Assembly: GCA_004325065.1 (NCBI GenBank)
Contig: PITI01000567.1
Coordinates: 1-10,816 of the forward strand
Direction: 5' to 3'
Source of the DNA: Hamiltosporidium magnivora
Lineage: Eukaryota; Microsporidia; Dubosqiidae
DNA length: 10,816 bases
In this document: positions 1 to 8,950 of the stretch, in pieces
How positions within the stretch are numbered: position 1 is the first letter of the stretch
How the letters are laid out: each line of letters opens with the position of its first letter
Notes under the pieces: generated by a model
The model's database searches: none
What the model saw: only the letters and a program-made list of their open reading frames with translations
Told to the model about the DNA's origin: nothing
Position numbers and translations under genes: made by a program

Positions 1-236
1 ATTACCTACATGTTCAGCTGCGGTCAGCAATCTGGTTACATAAAAAACTACAAATAAATTTGTAGAAAAAGTTTCTCCATTTCTTAGACCTCTTCTCCTC
101 ATAACAACTCCCATGGAACAACCGAAGATGTAGTGTGGTTGTATTCCCACCAAAAATCCAAACAATGATCTTCACACCAGTTTCACACACTCATTGCCAA
201 GCAGAAAGTTTTTTATGTGGTTATCCTCCCTCCACG
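1..236 (-). repeat. Interspersed repeat family, copy 1 (5' part, cut by window edge)
   Basis: This is the first ~236 bases of a ~0.7-kb repeat read on the minus strand; the rest lies beyond the left edge. It aligns base for base with 10243-10477 on the plus strand, with roughly eight differences by eye, so the two copies are young or homogenised. The shared start is GTGGAGGGAGGATAACC, followed by the block CCACATAAAAAACTTTCTGC found in copies 2 and 4 too. An ATG at 114-112 opens a frame of 38 codons that is still open at the edge and matches the short ORF in copies 2 and 4. An extra A near 163 breaks the reading frame upstream of that ATG compared with copy 4, so the repeat as a whole does not behave like a coding gene. 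I recognise no known element family. Confidence 0.9.
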
Positions 237-1687
237 TTGACAAATATATAAATATTACTTGAAAAAGATTAAATAAGTATAAAAAAAATTAATCGAGCTG
301 CAATAACTAAACATATAATTGTATCAACTTTATATGATAAATGTTTAACTTAAAATATCAAATATCGTAATCTAATAGGATTCTGAATTTGAAGAAAATT
401 TGTAAACATATTTTAATTAATTAAATTTTTAAATATAAAGACAAAAAAAACCAAATATTAAATATTCTACAGAGGATATTATACATTTAAAAAGATTCAA
501 TTTTTATGTTGAAATAAATTTTGAATTATTTAATATTAATTTTATTTTCTAGTTAATACTTTATTTATTTACTTATTAGGAAATATCAAAGTATTCTTTT
601 AAATTACATTGCTTTACGTATTTTTAATTAAGTCTTTGAAAATTATCGCTGGTCTTTTTAGAAATATCTGGAATTAATAGTTTTACTTGAATAAAAAATG
701 TTTAGGCAATGCTTATAAAGTCTAAATGAAATTTGGAACCAATTTTATTAAAACTTTAACAAATAATCATCAAGAAAAAAAGCACAAATTAGAATGGCAC
801 TAGAACCTTCAATTAAGTCAAAATACTCTGAATACATTCATTAAAACATGCATTATATGAAGTTTTAATGTTTACATTTTGGCGAGAAAAAATTTTCGAT
901 CTTTTATAGATTTTTAAACATATATAACTTTATTATTAAACATAAAATAAAAAAAATTTATTAAAATTATCATTCTTGTTAAAATATATTCTTATATTAT
1001 ACTCTATTATATGTTTAAATAAGCTTTATATCTCGGTTAATTGACTTCTGTAAAAATATAATCAACAAATTCTAAATCAAATAAAACTAGGGAAATAAAG
1101 AAGCTAAATTGAAGTTAATTAGAAGAATATAATCTATGATCTACCACTAAAATCTTTAAATTAAAAATATTTAGGCGTAAATTTCATTGAATAAACATAA
1201 ATCTTGAATCTCTATTTATAATAAATGTTTTTTAAATTTGTTTAGGAAAGAAAAATCGTAAAAATATTTTAAATTATAGATTTAAGTTGTATTTCTATAC
1301 ATTAAAATTCCACTTTTTTGTAAAAAAACTTATTTTTTTCTCAATTTTTTAGGTTCTTAAGATATATTCGCTTAAAATAGATCAAACGCAGTTTTATTTC
1401 AAATTTAAACCTTAAAGTGAAGAATTAAATATATAAAAAGCTTGCAAATAAATGAAAAATTGCGATTCTTATGTATTTCTTAATTCATTTTCCTTTTAAG
1501 AAACCTGAAAACGAAATAAAACATTTAATGATTGTTTGAAGACTTATACTTTCAAAGAATTAAGAAATTTATAAAAAGTAAACTTAAAGTGGAATGTAAA
1601 TAATATAAGATTTAAGAACAAATGCACACATATTTGGATAAATAAAGAAGAAAATAATTAAAAATATAAAAAATTGTACAAACTACA
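237..1687. other. AT-rich intergenic DNA, no gene seen
   Basis: About 1.45 kb of almost uniform A/T with short homopolymer runs and no ATG-initiated frame of useful length on either strand. The only structure I noted is a perfect 12-base inverted repeat, ATTTCTTAATTC at 1475-1486 and its complement at 1557-1568, separated by 70 bases; in DNA this AT-rich it may be chance. I see no tRNA-like or GC-rich RNA-like island. Confidence 0.7.
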
Positions 1688-1693
1688 TTTATT
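1688..1693 (-). promoter_or_regulatory. AATAAA polyadenylation-type signal after the 102-aa gene
   Basis: On the minus strand AATAAA begins five bases after the TAA stop of the 102-aa secreted-protein gene. A signal this close to the stop fits the very short 3' ends of microsporidian transcripts, but the hexamer is common by chance in such AT-rich DNA. Confidence 0.4.
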
Positions 1694-1698
1694 TTTCT

Positions 1699-2007
1699 TT
1701 AAGAAGAAGCAGCTAGTGAAGCCAACAACATTACTAAAGAAATTCCCACACAGGCGCCACCTACTCCATTTATAGAAGAATCTCTATTTTTTCCATTTGA
1801 ATTATCGTTTGTATTGTCAGTGTTATCTTGATTATCTTCTTCATCAGTATTATTGGAAGTAGCAGTAGATTTTTTTGTATCGTTTGCACTGTCTCCAGAT
1901 GTTGTTGCCTTTGATGGATTTGTCGGATTATCATCTTCAGACTTGGAATTTCCTTTCGAGCAAAATACAGAAACTATGAACAGAGTGTAAAGTAAATATT
2001 TATTCAT
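1699..2007 (-). CDS. Small secreted, Ser/Thr/Asn/Asp-rich, probably GPI-anchored protein
   Basis: A 102-residue protein of unknown function, predicted to be exported and held at the cell or spore surface. Residues 1-17 or so are a signal peptide: Lys3, then a hydrophobic core of Leu/Ile/Val/Phe ending near Cys16-Ser17. Residues 18-78 are low-complexity and hydrophilic, dominated by Ser, Thr, Asn, Asp and Lys, with N-glycosylation-type sequons at Asn42 and Asn52 and many possible O-glycosylation sites. Residues 79-100 form a hydrophobic tail rich in Gly, Ala, Leu and Val that runs nearly to the C-terminus; with small residues before it (Ser77, Ser78, Asn80, Gly81) this is the layout of a GPI attachment signal, although a C-terminal membrane anchor is also possible. 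The ATG is supported by CCCC two bases upstream, a TATA-like sequence 30 bases upstream, and AATAAA just past the stop. Such proteins evolve quickly, so similarity searches may return only close relatives or nothing. Confidence 0.8.
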   Translation of the reverse strand: MNKYLLYTLFIVSVFCSKGNSKSEDDNPTNPSKATTSGDSANDTKKSTATSNNTDEEDNQDNTDNTNDNSNGKNRDSSINGVGGACVGISLVMLLASLAASS

Positions 2008-2009
2008 TA

Positions 2010-2013
2010 GGGG
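2010..2013 (-). promoter_or_regulatory. CCCC start-site motif (microsporidian CCC-like signal)
   Basis: The minus strand reads AAAGCCCCTAATG, placing four C residues two bases before the start codon of the 102-aa gene. Many microsporidian genes carry a CCC or GGG motif directly upstream of the start, so this both chooses the start and hints at the phylum. A run of four C is conspicuous in DNA this poor in G and C. Confidence 0.6.
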
Positions 2014-2029
2014 CTTTGTACATACGATC

Positions 2030-2037
2030 TATTTATA
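2030..2037 (-). promoter_or_regulatory. TATA-like box of the 102-aa gene
   Basis: The minus strand reads TATAAATA with its first base 30 bases before the ATG. The spacing suits a core promoter with a very short 5' leader. TATA-like words are frequent in this DNA, so the support is mostly positional. Confidence 0.35.
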
Positions 2038-2409
2038 ATTTTTAATTTGATTTGATTTATCAAAAATTGTTAAGGCGATTCCAATTTTTATACTTATTTC
2101 CATATCAGGATATATTAAATATCAAATTTATATTAAAATTTCCATGGAGGAAAAATTTTGAAGGAAAATAGAACAGAAAAATAGTCTTTTTCGTATTTTT
2201 CATAAAAATTATTGTTAAAAATTTATATTTTGACATGGAATTTCCTATAAAGATGTTTATATTCTATAATACTATAATTTGAATTGCCATGGTAGGAGGT
2301 TTATTTCAGATGAATATATTTTTTATAATACTTCTTTAAATATTAAATATTTATTTTTCCTAATTTTGTGTTTTCCGTTCATTTCATCTTTCTAGTTTAT
2401 TGTATCAGA

Positions 2410-2598
2410 CTATGACAATTTACTTCGATAATTTGAATGCATGCTTACTAAAAGTTCATTTTGCCTAGTACTTAATAGAGAGAGGAAATTATTGTTCTTA
2501 CTTTGTAAATTTAGTCTAATTATTTCTTTTTTAATTAATATATATAAATAATATTGTGCAAAAGAAGATTTTATTATTTTTTTATGTAAATCTACCAT
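2410..2598 (-). CDS. Doubtful small ORF, 62 aa, unknown function
   Basis: An ATG-initiated frame (start at 2598) for a 62-residue basic protein with a mildly hydrophobic stretch around residues 14-28 (Phe, Tyr, Leu, Ile) and a Ser/Leu/Asn-rich second half. It has no signal peptide, no cysteine or histidine metal motif, and no domain I recognise. No CCC-like motif precedes the ATG. An AATAAA lies at 2401-2396 on the minus strand, just after the TAG stop, which is the only context in its favour. It is transcribed in the same direction as the 102-aa gene, 402 bases upstream of it. At this length and AT content it may be a chance frame. Confidence 0.2.
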   Translation of the reverse strand: MVDLHKKIIKSSFAQYYLYILIKKEIIRLNLQSKNNNFLSLLSTRQNELLVSMHSNYRSKLS

Positions 2599-3463
2599 AT
2601 TGATTTATTTTTAAATTGAGATTCATGCGCAAATACTATAAGACATATCTCATTCAATTAATAATATCATTAAAAGCTATAGCCTAAAGAATCCTTATAT
2701 CACAAAAATTCTCACGAATTAAAAAAAACAGATTTTAATTTTACATTTTATCAGTTTAAAAATTTCGAGAAAAACATATTAGATTTTTTGTCTATAGAAA
2801 TCACCTTAACTAATTTTTTTGAAATATTAAGATCATTGATATAACTTTGCACAGTGTTTTCTAGGAATATTTGCCATCAAGAATTTATGGAACAGAATGT
2901 TTTCTTTAATCTTGATTAATATTTTAAAGACACGTGTGCGTATTTGTCAAAACAATTGATATTTATTATGTTCTACTCGAGTAAAACAATTTTTCTCGTG
3001 GATTTCTTGCATTTTCATATATATTATGAGACAACGAAGCTATAACCCACATGCTCGACGAACAAATTTTTGTTTCAAATATAGAATACAAAGTTTCTAA
3101 TATTTTTTAATTCATAGTATCTTATGTTGTATAAAAGATTGTTTAATGATCGAATTATTACTTTTTGATTGATAAAAGTTAAAATTTAGTATTAATAATC
3201 ACATCGTATTAAAAAATATTTTTAATTCTTAAGAAGTATTGCAGCTCATTCAAGTAAAAATATATATTTTACATATGTTTATTTAACTTCATGGATGTAT
3301 ATCCAATCTGTCAACTTACTTATAACATATCGAAACGTTCGCATTTTCTAAAATAAAAAAATTCCTGTCTTTTTCCATAATGTATCGTATGTTATAGCGT
3401 ACAATTGTTAAAATGTAAAGATGAATATTATATTAAGAACTATACCGCAATTTTTTTAGACTT
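2599..3463. other. Intergenic DNA, no gene seen
   Basis: AT-rich sequence with stops in all frames. The part from about 2850 to 3080 is a little richer in G and C (for example CACGTG at 2932-2937) and could be a worn remnant of something coding or repetitive, but no frame or motif is readable. Confidence 0.5.
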
Positions 3464-4188
3464 TTTTTAAAAATATCACATCTTTTATAAATAGTGGCAA
3501 GTGTTATATTTGTTTTCATGACATTAACGCGTTCTAGGTTGTACATAAATATCTGCTATACCAACACACCATCAGTACCCCCTGCGATACCTACGTCCAA
3601 AGCCTTTCATCTACCAGGTGTGTAGAACCTAATTAATAGGCGAGGCGGCTGTCCGAAGTTTTTTAATGGCCGTTGCATAGTGTGTGATTGAAGGCCGAAG
3701 TCCCCCCAGGGCTCCCCCAAGACTATGAAGCATTCCACTTACTCTAAACTTTCTGAACCCAATAAACTTTTAGCTAAGATTCATTTCAGACACTTAGATA
3801 GGGTTCACCTAGACGGTTAAATGTCATACCAACAGGTATAACCGCTACTTAGGTATTCTAGATTTAAATGTGTTTATTTTTGATATCCCCCAGGCTCTAG
3901 GTTTTCTACCCGAGTGAGCCAGGCTAGGTTTACATGCTTTTAGATTGTAATTGGCTTCATGTTTAGCTGCAGTCTGCAATCTAGTTACATAAAAAACCAT
4001 AAAATAGATTTGTAGAAAAGTTTTGCTATTTCGTAGATCTCTTCTCCTCATAAAAACTCTCATTGAACAACCGAAGATGTAGTGTGGTTTTTTTCCACTA
4101 AAAATCCAAACAATGACCCCACACCAGTTTCACACACTCATTGCCAAGCAGAAAGTTTTTTATGTGGATATATATCATCTCTCGACTA
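3464..4188 (-). repeat. Interspersed repeat family, copy 2 (full length)
   Basis: The most informative copy, ~725 bases on the minus strand. Read from 4188 downward it starts TAGTCGAG and, after a short AT-rich stretch, joins the shared block CCACATAAAAAACTTTCTGC. It then carries AGATTGCAGACTGCAGCT, GGCTCACTCGGGT, a TTTATTGGGTTCAGAAAG block, GGTTCTACACACCTGGTA (where copy 4 is cut) and GGTATCGCAGGGGGTACT. It ends with AACACTTGCCACTA at 3492 plus about 28 further bases still alignable with copy 3. The GCCACTA end is the inverse of the YAGTGGC-like start. An ATG at 4063 opens a 72-codon frame (to 3845) whose residues MRRR-LRN and VTRLQTAA recur in copies 1 and 4; no domain is recognised. No target-site duplication is visible next to either end. 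Confidence 0.9.
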
Positions 4189-6000
4189 GCTGGTTTTAAA
4201 ATACATTTATATTTTAGAAAAACTATATCACATAAATCCGATAAGTTATCAATAAAAGCAGATTGTCTAGTTTTTAGAGGACGAAATGTTTTTTAATTTG
4301 TTTCAAGGGTAATTAGCTGTTCGAATTCATTTATATGTTTATATTTTTTTCAACAAAACTTTTATAGGGCTCATGTATTTTATTTTATGAAATCCATATG
4401 TTAAATAAATATTAGCCGCAATTTTTTTCTGCTATAATAATTACCAGCCAATGATTTCTGAATAAATAGAAGAGATTTAATCCGGTTTTCGAAAACAGAC
4501 TATAAAAATTGCATCTAACGCCATATATTTTTCTAAAAAAATATATTTTGCTTCAAATCAAATCAAACAAAAATACTCAATTACTATTAGGCGAAATGAA
4601 CATTAAAGTTATTTTTAATCTTTTTGTAAATATCTTAGTCATTCAATTATTTTCAATACTTATGTGTAAGCATCATTGATAAATTTATCATAAAATATCA
4701 AATCCTTCATTTATTTTGATTTACAAGGGTTTATAAAATAGTTTAAAAAGCAATCTTTATTTAATTACTTGATATGTCATATTAAAATGCCTAATTTTTA
4801 TTTTTTCAAGAACTAGATACAAATAAGAACCAAATAAATAAAAATCGATAGGATATCAAAACCGCCAGGCTTTGTTTGTAGTTTTTTGAAAATGTTTTTT
4901 TTTTCACCTTTTGCTTTTTCCAATAGACGAGAACATGCTACACATGCACATAAAAACTTCGCACTATTATTTAAGCATTTTTAACACTTTTAATTTGAAC
5001 TTTAAATGTAAGCCTAACAAAAACATCTATTATCCGAAAGATAAAGATTATACCGATTAGATATCGAACCATTCATGGGAATGAATTTTTTTATTCCATC
5101 AGTAGACTATTGTGTCTGATAAAACGTTTAAGTATATGCGTTCTAACTTCATTTGAAATAATTATGAAGGATCGAAAAAGCTATGTTTCTGTCTAAGGTA
5201 TAAATTACACAAAACCCCAGCGGAAAAAATTTTTACATCATAAAATTTGAAGTGAATGTAAATGAATCAGATCAGAATATTCAAGTTGAATACAACACGA
5301 AGATAATTAGAAATAGAAGCGATTAACTAATAAATTGGATAAAAAAATTAATTATGCTTGGAGAAATTATACAAACATTTTGGTAAACATTTTCTATTTA
5401 AAGCTAAAAAATTTAATAACAGATTAATCGAAGCTCTCTAAGGCGTTTTTTATACCATTTTTAATTGAATCGCTGAATAGAAATTCCGGTTATTTAGGTT
5501 ATTTTTTAAATTTAAATTTTACATTGATTTATGGCTTCCTATTTTTTGCGGTACAATGATTCCCAAAACATTTTATAGTTATTTTTAGTTTATGAAGATC
5601 GACTGTTCATATTTTAGGCAGTTATATTCTTCTTTTAATATTAATCTATACGTTTAAAGTAATGAGAGATCGATTCTTAAAACCGAATGGTCCAGTTTTA
5701 AGTTACCCAGCGAAAACCATATTAACATACCTAACATATAAAGTAGATTCTATGTAAAATATGCCAAAAAAATTTAATTCGAAATATGTTTGAAGAATCT
5801 TGTATTTTTGTAAGACAATGTGGCAATTTATTAAAAAGCCATTAAAAATTTTAATGATGTAACCAAAAAAATACTTCAAGGTGTGATGTCTACATTCTAA
5901 ATCGTAATAATTTTTTTGTCCACTCAAGAAGGCAGTAATTTTAAAAATCGAATTAAATCGGTTAAAACTTATTTTTTAGAAAAAGTAAAATATTCAAGCC

Positions 6001-6042
6001 ATTTAAGTTTATTTAAACCCTGTGATTTAAATAAATGTTAAT
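6001..6042. repeat. Imperfect inverted repeat (hairpin)
   Basis: Two 17-base arms (6001-6017 and 6026-6042) match at 14 of 17 positions, with a perfect 10-bp inner stem TTTATTTAAA/TTTAAATAAA around an 8-base loop, CCCTGTGA. It could be a cruciform or transcript hairpin, but its all-A/T stem makes chance a serious alternative. Confidence 0.4.
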
Positions 6043-6290
6043 CATCAAAAAAATATTTTTTTATAAAACACGAGCTTATTTTTTGAATTAGCAAATATCT
6101 AACATTTTCATGCTTGGAATATATATTTTTGAAATTAAAATTATACGTAGATTTCAATTAGTATTTTTATTTAGAGATTAACCTTTCCTTCGAATAATCT
6201 AAGCATTAACACAAATATTATTTTTGAAAATCATAATAAATATTTAATCAATTAAATCCAAAAGAAAACAAATAAATTCAAAGTAGAAAA

Positions 6291-6381
6291 AAATATTAGA
6301 TTTTCTATTTCAAAAAATAGACTCAAATTCTTAAAATTAACACATATTAAGATTTATATATCAAATAAAAATCTAATATTT
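6291..6381. repeat. Inverted repeat with ~52-base spacer
   Basis: AAATATTAGATTTTCTATTT at 6291-6310 is matched by its reverse complement at 6363-6381 with a single-base gap. A direct, slightly altered version (AATATTAAATTTTCTATTT) occurs again near 6462. This may be the footprint of a small decayed element, or low-complexity AT sequence. Confidence 0.35.
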
Positions 6382-6930
6382 CCTAAAAAAAATAGAATAC
6401 ACTTCCTAAAACCAACTTTTTTTTAAAAAAATTTGATCAAATAATTTCGAAATTTAACAAAATATTAAATTTTCTATTTACAACAAAATTAATCAGAATT
6501 CAAAAATTTTTTTTGATTAAGTTAAATGAATTAGGTGGTAGGTTTCCCCCATTTTTAATTACTTCTTTGCATTTTATTTTATCAAAGTTTTAAAAAATTA
6601 ATTTAAGTTTTTTTCTTAAATTATTTAAGATTTAAACAAGATTCCTCTTATAAAATTCGAAATACCGATTTAAAACTATGGTACATTCTAGAATGTTTTA
6701 GGTTCAACATATCGTTATAAACAAATCAATTTTGAATTCCAATGTATTTTTGATTTTGTTTGAATTTATAAAAAATAAAATTATAATTTTAATTGCGCTA
6801 GAATTTCATTGTTTATATCATTAATTAAAATATCTATATCTAGAAAAAAAATGATTATATCTTTAAAAATTAATTTGTAAAAAATCTTTAATTTTTTAAA
6901 TAAAAAAAATTACAAGTCAATAATAAATAA

Positions 6931-7814
6931 ATGAAACTGAAGCTTTTTATTTCAATGATGGTAAATACTCTAATTTTCCTTGTATTAGAAATACTAATCT
7001 ATAAAAAACATTACAATTCCATTAAATTTACTAAAAACACAGAAGAATATATTGCCAATTACGATATTTATTCGTCTTTTTTGTGCTTCGTTTACCGCAC
7101 ATATTTTTTAATGGCAATATTGTTCTGCTACAAAATAGAATATATCTATGTTTTTGTAGTAGTAAAGATTAATATTATTTTGTTTAAAATAGAACAGATT
7201 ATTTGTAATGGAATAGATTTAATAATTTTATTGCAAATATCTTTAAATATGTTATTTGGATACGTATATACAATTGAAATTAATCGAGTAAAGATCAGTA
7301 CATTATGGAACCGACGTAGTATAATTGGCATTGAAATATTTTCTAGAAATTCTTATTTGGTAAGTATTTTTTTCTAATTTAGATTTCAAAAGCTGTTAGA
7401 GCCTTAAGAAACTTTTTTTATGTTTGGAATTTTTCTACATTTTTGATGAAAATAAGATGGAGGGAAAGTAATTTGCTCTTGACACAGATAGATTGGATAT
7501 ATACATGTTTATTGATAATAGAATTTCCGTTTTATTATATAGGAAGCCAAGGAATCATAAAATATAAGATTGTATCAATATTTTTTATCTTTATAATTAT
7601 AATTAGAGAATTATCAGAAATGGTTCTTCTTGGTTTCAAACCTAAAAATGATTTTCTATTTTTAATAAGATTCATTTTACTACGTGAGCTACTCAAATTT
7701 TTAATTTTAATGCTGCTTTTGATTTTTTCAATTCAACTATATTTTCTCGCAAATTACGAATTAGATCATTCAATGGAGACAAATGAAAATCAAGTAATTC
7801 TGATGGGCAATTAG
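6931..7814 (+). CDS. Two-exon multi-pass membrane protein, 286 aa, unknown function
   Basis: Exon 1 (6931-7359) supplies 143 codons and exon 2 (7383-7814) another 143 plus TAG; a 23-nt intron separates them. Unspliced, the frame stops six codons into the intron, and exon 2 lies in another frame. The ATG follows an in-frame TAA at once, so the start is well fixed. Hydrophobic segments lie near residues 5-24, 47-66, 69-85, 95-115, 180-196, 204-226 and 246-266, giving about six or seven membrane passes. Between the two halves is a basic loop (117-170) with many Arg and Lys; the intron falls within it. The C-terminal ~20 residues are acidic and hydrophilic. Residues 227-232 read GFKPKN, echoed by GFKAKN in the 79-aa ORF at 9983. 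There is no signature motif that I recognise; it is probably a lineage-specific membrane protein, and its cellular location is unknown. Confidence 0.7.
7360..7382 (+). other. 23-nt spliceosomal intron
   Basis: Begins GTAAGT at 7360, has a run of seven T, and ends TTCTAATTTAG, with a CTAAT branch-site-like sequence only four bases before the final AG. Removing it joins two reading frames exactly at a codon boundary (phase 0). Length, the strict 5' consensus and the branch site next to the acceptor match the short introns known from microsporidia. The intron carries an in-frame TAA and its length is not a multiple of three, so retention would truncate the protein. Confidence 0.75.
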
Positions 7815-7826
7815 TCATTAATATGT

Positions 7827-7832
7827 AATAAA
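7827..7832 (+). promoter_or_regulatory. AATAAA polyadenylation-type signal after the two-exon gene
   Basis: AATAAA starts 13 bases after the TAG stop of the two-exon gene. The position fits a short 3' untranslated region, though the hexamer is common here by chance. Confidence 0.35.
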
Positions 7833-8950
7833 TTCAATTTTTCATTTCTTGCAAGATTTTAATAATAATGATGGATAAAAGCTTCAAATACAATTTTGTT
7901 TACTCTACATTCATGGTGAATATATATAAAATAATATTAAAAACTTAATTCACCTTGCCCCTCTCTTAATTCATATATTTATACTATCTGTAATATTTCT
8001 GTTCAGCTCAATATTATTTTTAATAATTTATAACTAATTGAAAACATTTCATTTCTTATCAGAAATAATAATTACATACTTCTAATTCTTTCTTGAAAAA
8101 TAAATACATCCTTTATATAATTATTGTATATTATATTTAATTTACAATTTGCAGATTATTTTTCTTTAATTAGAAGATTTCTAACAATTATTTTAGAAAG
8201 TATAAAAATTTCTTCACAAATCAGCTAAATATAATTTCTATATATAGGCCTATCCTAATTAATCGATTTTAATTTGCTATTAGTATCACAAAATATTGGA
8301 ATGTTTTTCGAAATAGTGCTTTCTAATAAAAAAAATCAAAATCAGGATAAAAGCATTTCAAATCTGATATTAGAATGTTTTTACACTAGAAAAATGATTT
8401 AAATCTTGAACTATTCGTATCGCGTTGTATTCTCACAGTCTTTCAAGCCAACACGTTATACAAATTTATACACGCAAAAAATGCTATTTTCATCTATCAA
8501 AGCAATTCCATAGATAGAATTATATTTAAAAATCTATTTTATGCGAATTTAGTACATTTAATAACTCTTATTTTACTCGGTATAGTTTTTTAATTAATAT
8601 TAATTTCAGGGTAATTTGTGTCTTCTCATATATTTCTTTTACCGCAAAAATGTATATTATTTTCTTTGTTAGGCTTCTATTCGCTGTATACAATATATAT
8701 TGTATGTTCTAAATACTGATAATGTAAATTTCGTATTTGTAGAATATTTGTTGACATGTTTAAACAATTTATCTTAGAAAACCTAACAATGGCTGTAAAA
8801 AACATGAGTGTTTAAATAAATTTTAGCCTGCAGTTAAAAAAATAAGGTTTGGCATCTTATATTCACTTTAAACATATTTTTAGGTATACAATTAGAATAA
8901 AATGATTTATCCAGTAATCAAATCTTTTAAACATATTATTTTATATTTGA
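7833..8950. other. AT-rich intergenic DNA, no gene seen
   Basis: About 1.1 kb with stops in all frames. An exact 18-base palindrome, ATACAATATATATTGTAT, sits at 8688-8705; in this composition it is weak evidence of anything. No RNA gene or conserved motif is visible. Confidence 0.65.

Larger units (their letters stand above)
4189..6930. other. Long AT-rich intergenic region, no gene seen
   Basis: About 2.7 kb without a convincing gene. The only frame of note is on the minus strand at 5927-5703 (74 codons, Cys/His/Phe/Tyr-rich), but it begins with TTG and has no ATG near its start, so at most it is a decayed fragment. The region holds two imperfect inverted repeats near 6001-6042 and 6291-6381. 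The last 600 bases before the two-exon gene are almost pure A/T and show no CCC-type motif or clear TATA box. Confidence 0.6.

Noticed and set aside
3464..4188. rRNA, group I/II intron or tRNA-derived SINE as the identity of the repeat
   Set aside because: I found no conserved SSU/LSU rRNA blocks, no group II domain V or GUGYG start, no group I core, and no properly spaced A and B boxes. A TGGCAATGAG stretch is only loosely A-box-like and has no partner.
5703..5927. Minus-strand 74-codon frame, Cys/His/Phe/Tyr-rich
   Set aside because: It opens with TTG and has no ATG until five codons before its end, and no splice acceptor of the type seen at 7382 was found upstream. It is not a plausible eukaryotic gene as it stands.
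7146..7331. Minus-strand 61-codon frame
   Set aside because: It lies wholly inside exon 1 of the two-exon gene and is an antisense shadow of its hydrophobic codons.
6931..7814. Possible diverged Hrd1-like (ER ubiquitin ligase) membrane domain
   Set aside because: The number of membrane spans and a polar KN followed by a Glu/Lys-bearing span are vaguely similar, but there is no RING domain (no Cys/His cluster) in the protein or just downstream, and the residue similarity is too weak.
8688..8705. Perfect 18-base palindrome
   Set aside because: Made almost entirely of A/T, with no second copy or nearby gene; expected occasionally by chance in this composition.
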